Positions 5,384-11,114 of a DNA stretch of 11,114 bases are shown in pieces (positions within the stretch are counted from its first letter, which is position 1; the number at the start of each line of letters is the position of its first letter). Below the pieces are notes generated by a model. It worked only from the letters and a program-made list of their open reading frames with translations. It ran no database searches and was not told the origin of the DNA. A program made the position numbers and the translations under genes. Source of the DNA: an uncultured Candidatus Saccharibacteria bacterium (GTDB lineage Bacteria > Patescibacteriota > Saccharimonadia > Saccharimonadales > Saccharimonadaceae); NCBI GenBank assembly GCA_938046495.1, contig CALIXG010000107.1, positions 1 to 11,114 on the forward strand. Reading direction: 5' to 3'.

Positions 5384-6448
5384 TTAAAAGTTTGATATTA
5401 ATAATTCGTTAATTTTTCCACGTTTGTTGCTATTTCGATTTATCATGCGCGTTGCAAATACTCGTTTGATATTCTGACCTATATAAATATCGTCAAAAAA
5501 GCTATCGTCTTCGTCAGTATTCTTTGGATCGGAATTACTCGCGACTATCTTGGCACCTTTTTTGTCTAACTCCTGAATGAATTTCGCAAGCTCTAACTGA
5601 TTTTTATCGTCAAACATTCCCTCAGTATAGGAAGTGAAGTTGGCGGTCGGTGTTAGTGGACGATATGGCGGATCAAAATAGACGAATGTTTTATTATCTA
5701 TAAAATAATCAGATTGCTTATAATCACCACACACTATTTTTACATTCTGCAGCTTATTGGATACTAATTTCAAATTGCGCTCGTTGCAAATAAGCGGATT
5801 CTTATAGGCGCCCATCGGCACATTATATTCACCCTTGCGATTAACACGATATAGGCCGTTAAAACAGGTCTTATTAAGGAATATCATTAAGGCGGCTAGT
5901 TCAACTCCGTTTTCTTTTTTATTCTTAAGCTCGTTAAATCGCGCACGTTTGGCAAGATAAGCTTCTTTGCGTTCATCATTTTCTAATACTAGATAATCAC
6001 TTTCAAAACGTCTCAAAACGTCCAGCAACGCATTGACATCATCTCGAATTATCGTATATGTATTTATTAGTTCTGCATTAATGTCGCTAATATAGACTTC
6101 CTGGAGTTCAAACTTATTTAGAATATCAAATAAAACTGCGCCGCCGCCAACAAACGGCTCTGCGTATTTTGTTATAGTAGCATCTTTGGTGAAAGGGTAG
6201 TATTGCTCGATTTCTTTAAGCAATTGTCCTTTACCGCCGGCCCATTTTAGAAATGGCTTTGCTTCGTTATTAATTAAGGATGCGGCTTTTGTTCGTGCAT
6301 CCATTGGCTTTACGGCATCGCATGGAATTACCCATGAATTTCCGACAAACATAGCACCAATAATGCGCCCCTCAGAGCATAAAGTAGCTACTCTTCGTTG
6401 AGAGATATCCCATTTTGTAGCAGTTTCTTTTGCTGAAATATAATTCAT
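5384..6448 (-). CDS. dam: HTH-Dam fusion: GATC adenine-N6 methyltransferase with N-terminal DNA-binding domain
   Basis: A 354-aa protein in two parts. Residues 1-45 (ISAKETATKWDISQRRVATL and a GNSWVIP end) form an excisionase/MerR-like winged helix-turn-helix of a type common in Firmicutes. After a short linker, residues 64-354 are a D12-class adenine methyltransferase: motif X PFLKWAGGKGQL (65-76), SAM motif FVGGGAVLF (99-107), DIN (122-124), CFNGLYRVNRKGEYNVPMG (195-213) and catalytic DPPYRPL (259-265). DpnM is about 284 aa and lacks the first 60 residues. It should methylate GATC and protect against the adjacent endonuclease. The RBS is GTGAGG 4 bp before the ATG. As first gene of the operon, with an operator-like repeat over its promoter, the HTH probably autoregulates. 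Confidence 0.93.
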   Translation of the reverse strand: MNYISAKETATKWDISQRRVATLCSEGRIIGAMFVGNSWVIPCDAVKPMDARTKAASLINNEAKPFLKWAGGKGQLLKEIEQYYPFTKDATITKYAEPFVGGGAVLFDILNKFELQEVYISDINAELINTYTIIRDDVNALLDVLRRFESDYLVLENDERKEAYLAKRARFNELKNKKENGVELAALMIFLNKTCFNGLYRVNRKGEYNVPMGAYKNPLICNERNLKLVSNKLQNVKIVCGDYKQSDYFIDNKTFVYFDPPYRPLTPTANFTSYTEGMFDDKNQLELAKFIQELDKKGAKIVASNSDPKNTDEDDSFFDDIYIGQNIKRVFATRMINRNSNKRGKINELLISNF

Positions 6449-6473
6449 TTTACCTCACTTATTCTACTTTTCT

Positions 6474-6479
6474 ATTATA
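6474..6479 (-). promoter_or_regulatory. -10 element of the dam/restriction operon
   Basis: The minus strand reads TATAAT at 6479-6474. Initiation near 6467 would give a leader of about 18 nt containing the GTGAGG RBS. No consensus -35 is present; the expected position (about 6497-6502) lies inside the right arm of the inverted repeat at 6484-6506. Confidence 0.6.
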
Positions 6480-6483
6480 TTCT

Positions 6484-6506
6484 AAATCTAGAATAATACT
6501 AGATCT
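6484..6506. promoter_or_regulatory. Operator-like inverted repeat carrying a GATC site
   Basis: AAATCTAG at 6484-6491 and CTAGATCT at 6499-6506 form an inverted repeat with one mismatch and an AATAATA spacer. It lies over the -35 region of the dam promoter and about 55-75 bp upstream of the helicase start. The right arm contains GATC (6502-6505), the methylation site of the system; the mismatch removes it from the left arm. Binding by the HTH of the Dam fusion is the natural inference. Confidence 0.5.
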
Positions 6507-6545
6507 ATTCTTACGCTTATACCACTAGAAGAACTGCTATGATTC

Positions 6546-6554
6546 TGATATAAT
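6546..6554 (+). promoter_or_regulatory. Extended -10 promoter of the helicase operon
   Basis: TGATATAAT is a consensus extended -10 (TATAAT at 6549-6554). It is 6 bp from the ATG at 6561, so transcription would begin at the start codon and the mRNA would be leaderless. The -35 position (TAGAAG) is poor, as expected for this promoter type. Confidence 0.7.
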
Positions 6555-6560
6555 ATTGAT

Positions 6561-8689
6561 ATGAAATTGCGGGACGTAGATACTCTACGGACGACGGAAA
6601 GGATTTACTGGATAGTTTTTATAACCCAGTACTTGAGTGTGCCGTAAAATATGACCGGGTAACCGGCTTTTTTTCTCCTAAGGTTTTTGCGATTGCAGCA
6701 CGGGGCTTTAGAAAATGTGTTGAAAATAATTGCAAAATTAGAATAATAACAAGCGTATGTGTTGAAGATGAAACGTGGGATGTGATAAATGAATCCACGA
6801 AGCTATCCAATGTCTCAAGATGCCTAGACGATTACACCCTTGATAGCGTCCATGACGAATTGGACTACAATTATCTACAGCTTTTTATGTACTTATATTC
6901 AACTGGCATACTTGAAATGAAAGTTGCTGCAGTTAGAGAAGGTAACGGAATATTCCATGAGAAAATTGGCATCATAACGGATTCGTTTGAAGATTCGGTC
7001 TCATTTAGTGGCTCAAATAACGAAACGGCAAATGGATGGATTAATAATATTGAAGAGTTTAAGGTATTCAAGGATTGGGAACCAGTCCAAGCAACCTACT
7101 GTGCAATTGATAAGAAAAAATTCGAGACTTACTGGGATGGTGAAAGCAACCGTTTCAAAGTTCTAACGCTAGATAAAGCTGAGTCTGAGGGCCTTATCAG
7201 AAAGACATTGGAACCAGACATCACCATTGAAGAAATTAAGAAAAGAATCTACGAACAGGAGAATGTAAAACTATACGGAGGTGGCAATAAGCCAAGAACA
7301 CGCCAGCTCAGACCTTATCAAAAAGACGCTATTGCTCACTGGAAAAATTCAAATTATATTTCAATATTTGAAATGGCTACCGGTACCGGTAAAACTTTTA
7401 CAACAGTCAGCGCATTAAAGCAATTTCGCGAAGGTAATAGCTCTCTCCACTGCGTTGTCGGTGTACCACTAATCTCGCTACTGGTTCAATGGCGCGGTGA
7501 ACTGTTGTCTAATTTTGGGGAGGATTTAAAAATCATAGTTGCAAGTTCTTCCGTGGATAATGATTGGCGAAAAGAACTGAGCGATCTAACCATTAGGCTT
7601 AAGATGGGCCTAAAAACTGATTTTGCTATCCTTGTTCCATATGTGACCCTTTCAAATGAGGATTTTGTCAGTAAGATTAGACGCATAGGTGCTGATAGTA
7701 TGGTTTTTCTTGCAGATGAAATGCATAATTTAGTTACAGAGCGCGCAATGGCCGTCTTGTCGGAAGAAATCTTCAAGTATAGGCTAGGATTAAGCGCAAC
7801 ACCAGTCAGGCTTTGGGCGCCAAAAGAAAGTAAGATTGTAACGGCATTCTTTGGAGATGATCCATATATTTTCTCTCTTGAGAAAGCTATCCTCGAAGGA
7901 TTCCTCGTTCCGTATAATTATTATGTAAAACCTGTTCATTTAACCATAGACGAGTTTGAAGACTATTGTGGAATTAGCAAGGAAATTGGTCGCTATAGCG
8001 CTATGGGCAATCAATATAAAGATAGTGAGTTAAATGCATTATTAAAAAGGGCAAGAATAAAGAAAAATGCAGAAAATAAAATTCTAGCGTTAAGTGGCGT
8101 TATAGCGGAAAATAAGAAGATAGGACCAATTAGTCACTCGTTATTCTATGTAGATAATTCTGAAATGCTAGAAAAAGTCCAGAAGACTTTACTAGAGTAT
8201 AATATCGTTTCGTCGAAGTTTACCGGCGAAGAAGATTTAGCCACTAGGGAGGATATAATTGACGCGATACGCAGGAAGGATATTAACGCCATTGTAGCGA
8301 TTAAGTGTCTAGATGAAGGCGTCGATATACCTTCTGCTCGGAATGCGTATTTTATCTCCAGCAACACAGATCCTAGAGAATACATTCAAAGACTAGGTCG
8401 CGTTCTGCGCCGTGATGAGAAAAGCGGAAAAACACATTCAAATATTTATGATTTCATCGTTCTACCACCAAGTAATATGCGTTTTTCAGATGTTAGTGAA
8501 AGAACGATTGCTAGAAATCTTGTGAGAAACGAAGTAATAAGAGCAAAATTCTTCTGCGAGCTAGCTAAAAATGCCGAATCTGCGCGAGAGGAGGTCGATG
8601 ATATCGTAGGGGGAATAGGTATGACATTTACAGAAGAGGAGTTGGATTTAACAAATAAGGAGGATGGCATTGATGGAATTATTGAATAA
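6561..8689 (+). CDS. PLD-domain SF2 helicase (N-terminal frame interrupted)
   Basis: A type III restriction/DEAD-like SF2 helicase with an N-terminal phospholipase D-like nuclease domain, about 708 codons. The PLD part shows LLDSFYNPVL and YDRVTGFFSP (from about 6605), FHEKIGIITD (H and K of the HxK motif, near 6953-6982) and FSGSNNETANGW. The motor has a Q-motif region LRPYQKDA, Walker A MATGTGKT (7373-7396), Walker B DEMH (7715-7726), SATPVR (near 7793), CLDEGVDIP and QRLGRVLRR (near 8387-8413), all intact. The first usable in-frame codon is GTG at 6782, yet the conserved PLD start is encoded back to 6563 without ATG, GTG or TTG. The ATG at 6561, right behind the promoter, is one frame off; a single-base change near 6564-6580 joins them. 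It heads the rightward operon and probably supplies its nuclease and DNA-translocation activity. Confidence 0.85.
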
Positions 8690-8864
8690 AAATATTGAAG
8701 TCGCCCTTAAAAACCTAGATACTAGTGAAGATAATAAAAAGATTCTAAAGTCAATACTGTATAAGGAACATATTAATCGTGAGCGTGATTGGGACGCAGA
8801 TGCTCCAAAGGAAATAAAAGAGATTATGCACGGCATATCTAATAGTGGAGAAGAAAATGATTAG
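8673..8864 (+). CDS. 63-aa acidic small protein between helicase and ATPase
   Basis: The start is taken as ATG 8673 because AAGGAGG at 8657-8663 directly abuts the earlier ATG at 8664 but is 9 bp from this one. The gene overlaps the helicase end (stop at 8687-8689) by 17 bp and the ATPase start by 8 bp, so it is held in a tight translational cassette. The product (begins MELLNKNIEVALKNL) is acidic, probably two helices with a charged RERDWDADAPKEIKEI segment, and has no Cys, signal or membrane helix. I recognise no family. Its conserved-looking place suggests a small subunit or adaptor linking the helicase and the ATPase, which is inference only. Confidence 0.8.
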   Translation: MELLNKNIEVALKNLDTSEDNKKILKSILYKEHINRERDWDADAPKEIKEIMHGISNSGEEND

Positions 8865-10788
8865 TATTAAAAACATTATTCTTAATAGTTTCCGTAACTA
8901 TAAGAACGCGGAAGTTAATCTTTCTCAAGATAATGGGGTATTCTTTGTCTATGGTGATAATGGCGCAGGTAAATCAACTATCTTGAACGCAATTAACTGG
9001 TGTCTCTATGGTGACATTGTATTCCATGGAGTCGAATTTACTCCAGAAGTAAAGCCAAACTGGGCCAATGATGGTGATACTACTGAGGTAAAGTTAATAA
9101 TCCAAAACGACGACAATACTTACCAATTTAGACGTACGACTTCGGGGTTTGATAATGTTGGCGTATTAGAAGCAAGAGAAATCTCCGACACTGGCAATGC
9201 GGGTAGAAGTTTGCCGGAGTATGAAGTTAATTCGATAATAAAACAGGTATTACCAGAAAATATTAAGAATTTATTCTTCTTAAGTGAGAATTTTTCCAAC
9301 GAGATTCTTGGCCATAAGAGTGCTAATAGCTTAAAGTCCAATGTGTATAAAGTCTCTGAATTAGATACTATAACTAGTGCCATTGAGCATTTAGACTTGA
9401 CTGAGAGTTACTATGCAAAAACTATTAGTAAGGCCACTAAAGATTACGAGAAGATTACATCGTTGGTCGGCATTATCGAACATGACAAAAAAATGGTTGA
9501 CGAAAATGAAAAAGGCATAGAACTTGCGAAGACTAAAATAGCGGAGCATGAAGAGACACTCAATAAGCTGAAAGAAGCTTTAGTTAATTCAAAGCAAACA
9601 AGAGAATTGGTTCAACAGCGCGATTTTTGGAAGAGCCAGCTAAATGATGTTGAAGATGATTTAGCAAAGGATGACGCAAGCATAACGGAGTGTATGCATA
9701 ATACGTTCTATAAAGTTTTGCTAATAGATGAAATTATGGAATACTCCGAGGCTCTAAGCATTGCGCGTGAAGCCGGAAAAATTCCTGCCCCTATCAACCC
9801 TAAAATCATTGCACAAAGTAAACGCGATGGGATTTGTGCTTGCTGTCTTAGAAAAATTACCGAAAAAGAAATCGAGGTTATGGATAAGCAACAGGCTAAA
9901 TATGAAGAAATTGATAGATTGAAATTTTTAGCAGATGGCATCAATGAGTTCTCTGACTTAAGAGAACAAATAAAGGCTTCTTATTACGTTCTTTGCGATG
10001 CAATGGAAAGCCGTGATAAAAACAGCAAAAAGAAAATTAGCGTAGAAGAGCAGCTTGACGCCGTCTCTGAGAAAATTGATAGCGCTGCTGAGGCGAATAT
10101 TCCAGACAACCCTGAGGAACGAAGGAGGGAGATTGAAGGCAAAATAGAGAAATGGCAAATTCGTCGTAGAGAGTATGCTAATAATATTGTTCAGCTAAAA
10201 ACTGAAATCGAAAAATCATATGCCGAAAGAAAACGTCTTATGACTTCTGCTGGCGGCGATGCACAAAGTCTAGAGGCTGAACTTGATAAAATTAAGGAAT
10301 TACGCGATCTATTGGTTGAACTTCGTGAAAGTACAGAGGAAATCATCAAAGAGCGTATTAAGGCAGGTGTCTGGGAATCGTTTAAAAAGATATTACCGGA
10401 CACTCAGTTTGCGGAAATCTCTCTTGACGAAAATTACTCGTTTAGTTTTATAGATAAGGGTGGATTTGAGTCTAAAGTCGGCAAATTAAGCGTTGGAGAA
10501 GCTAAAACGTTAGCATTAGCCCTTATATCGACGCTATCAAATGATATTGGTTATTCCGATACACCACTATTTGTCGACAACCTGTTTGCCGGTATCGAAA
10601 CGTCTCACTTTGAAGATATTACTCGCTGCGTAGAATCATTGTCCGACAAGAAGCAAATATTTATTACATATTTGTATGCTAAAGGGAGCACCAGGGTTTC
10701 TAGATACTTTAATCCAGCCGTAATTAGACAAGAGATAAAAGTAGCTAAAGGCGACGATGGTATTTGCCGCGCAGAGGAGACAAAATAA
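8857..10788 (+). CDS. DndD/Rad50-like SMC-type ATPase with zinc hook
   Basis: A 643-aa AAA_23/SMC-like ATPase; the start is ATG 8857 with GGAGAAG just upstream, rather than GTG 8845. The N-terminal head has Walker A GDNGAGKST (33-41) after the usual I-L-x-x-FRNY opening. Two coiled-coil arms (about 170-290 and 340-500) flank a CACC motif (C327 and C330, the CxxC zinc hook of Rad50 and DndD). The C-terminal head has the ABC signature LSVGE (544-548) and Walker B LFVDN, with Asn575 where the catalytic Glu of Rad50 would be. The length is that of DndD (about 660 aa) rather than Rad50. It overlaps the 63-aa gene by 8 bp. It should dimerise on DNA and act with the helicase; no dnd modification genes accompany it. 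Confidence 0.9.
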   Translation: MISIKNIILNSFRNYKNAEVNLSQDNGVFFVYGDNGAGKSTILNAINWCLYGDIVFHGVEFTPEVKPNWANDGDTTEVKLIIQNDDNTYQFRRTTSGFDNVGVLEAREISDTGNAGRSLPEYEVNSIIKQVLPENIKNLFFLSENFSNEILGHKSANSLKSNVYKVSELDTITSAIEHLDLTESYYAKTISKATKDYEKITSLVGIIEHDKKMVDENEKGIELAKTKIAEHEETLNKLKEALVNSKQTRELVQQRDFWKSQLNDVEDDLAKDDASITECMHNTFYKVLLIDEIMEYSEALSIAREAGKIPAPINPKIIAQSKRDGICACCLRKITEKEIEVMDKQQAKYEEIDRLKFLADGINEFSDLREQIKASYYVLCDAMESRDKNSKKKISVEEQLDAVSEKIDSAAEANIPDNPEERRREIEGKIEKWQIRRREYANNIVQLKTEIEKSYAERKRLMTSAGGDAQSLEAELDKIKELRDLLVELRESTEEIIKERIKAGVWESFKKILPDTQFAEISLDENYSFSFIDKGGFESKVGKLSVGEAKTLALALISTLSNDIGYSDTPLFVDNLFAGIETSHFEDITRCVESLSDKKQIFITYLYAKGSTRVSRYFNPAVIRQEIKVAKGDDGICRAEETK

Positions 10789-11114
10789 TGGCAAAAGATG
10801 TAACATGGCCAACAATTAGGTCGACCGTAACCGATAAAGGCATTATAGATGCCATAAAAGCTCATGACGGGAGACTTAGAAATATTGACTCTAAAGATTT
10901 ATTATTGATAGCAGCCGCGCTAGCCGTCAAGAACAATCTTCCATATGATAAAGGCCTAGAAGAAAAAATGTCCGATACTATTAGTTATGCTAACTTAAAC
11001 GGCCCAGCGTACCAAGAATATCGTCACTACATATCAGCGATCTACTTCTCAACAAAAGCTAATAAAAGTATTGAGAATATGAAGGACGTTACAGATATGG
11101 TCAGAAATTTCGAG
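10788..11114 (+). CDS. Start of a further operon protein (truncated by the window edge)
   Basis: ATG 10788 overlaps the ATPase stop as TAATG, with GAGGAG at 10774-10779 as RBS, so it is translationally coupled. The 109 visible codons begin MAKDVTWPTIRSTV and run off the edge. A helical segment SKDLLLIAAALAVKNNL (about 35-51) followed by a polar helix and a closing MVRNFE resembles the layout of small Dnd-system-associated proteins, where a (F/L)xxAAxLG helix comes first and an F(E)EYAxGG segment follows near the C-terminus. That resemblance is from memory and weak. If right, the protein would be only slightly longer than what is seen. It is probably another component of the same module. Confidence 0.75.
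   Translation, partial: MAKDVTWPTIRSTVTDKGIIDAIKAHDGRLRNIDSKDLLLIAAALAVKNNLPYDKGLEEKMSDTISYANLNGPAYQEYRHYISAIYFSTKANKSIENMKDVTDMVRNFE

Noticed and set aside
6551..6559. Recoded UGA (Gly, code 25) as an explanation for the missing helicase start
   Set aside because: Reading through TGA 6557 meets TAA at 6551 almost at once and gains no start codon, and TGA followed by a terminator ends the 282-aa gene.
6619..6810. Minus-strand ORF opposite the helicase N-terminus
   Set aside because: The opposite strand encodes recognisable PLD-helicase sequence in a single frame here, so this ORF is a shadow.
8664..8672. Earlier ATG for the 63-aa gene
   Set aside because: The Shine-Dalgarno AAGGAGG directly abuts it with no spacing; the second ATG at 8673 has normal spacing.
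647..10310. Avoidance of GATC sites as a sign of restriction pressure
   Set aside because: I count roughly twenty GATC sites by eye, fewer than composition might predict, but an eye count over 11 kb is too unreliable to claim depletion.

Overview
The window looks like a chromosomal segment of a small-genome, AT-rich bacterium using the standard code. Several left-hand genes are short and match no family I recognise, both tRNAs encode their CCA, and promoters are mostly extended -10 elements without a clear -35, some placed so that the mRNA would be leaderless. A Patescibacteria/CPR member (for example Saccharibacteria) is my best guess, at low confidence. The restriction genes themselves are of a type common in Firmicutes, so transfer is plausible.

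Left part (1-2407), host-like: the 3' end of an unrecognised gene; a complete tiny transcription unit (extended -10, RBS, 29-codon basic ORF, terminator); an acidic Cys-containing 106-aa protein on the minus strand with a -10 close enough for leaderless start; tRNA-Arg(UCG) on the minus strand with a structured leader; an unrecognised 282-aa protein on the minus strand with two operator-like palindromes at its promoter; and tRNA-Lys(CUU) on the plus strand with its own promoter and terminator.

Middle (2408-6448): about 470 bp without an intact gene but with three successive minus-strand frame fragments that look like a decayed gene. Then comes a leftward operon, read from 6448 down to 2882: an HTH-Dam adenine methyltransferase fusion, a DpnII-type GATC endonuclease, a second DNA methyltransferase of motif order I then IV (not DpnA-like), a possible 34-aa ORF, and a treble-clef/HNH-like zinc protein. 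The Dam, endonuclease and second methylase form a DpnII/MboI-type restriction-modification system.

Right part (6546 to the edge), divergent from dam: a rightward operon of a PLD-domain SF2 helicase, a 63-aa acidic protein, a DndD/Rad50-like ATPase with a zinc hook, and the start of a further gene cut by the window edge. Genes overlap or abut (TAATG at the last junction), so they are probably co-translated. No dndA/B/C sulfur-modification genes are visible. The set is a candidate nucleic-acid defence module, back to back with the restriction system and next to tRNA-Lys, which suggests a defence island. The helicase lacks a normal start in its own frame: conserved N-terminal PLD-helicase sequence extends upstream of the first usable codon and is joined to the promoter-proximal ATG only by a one-base frame change.
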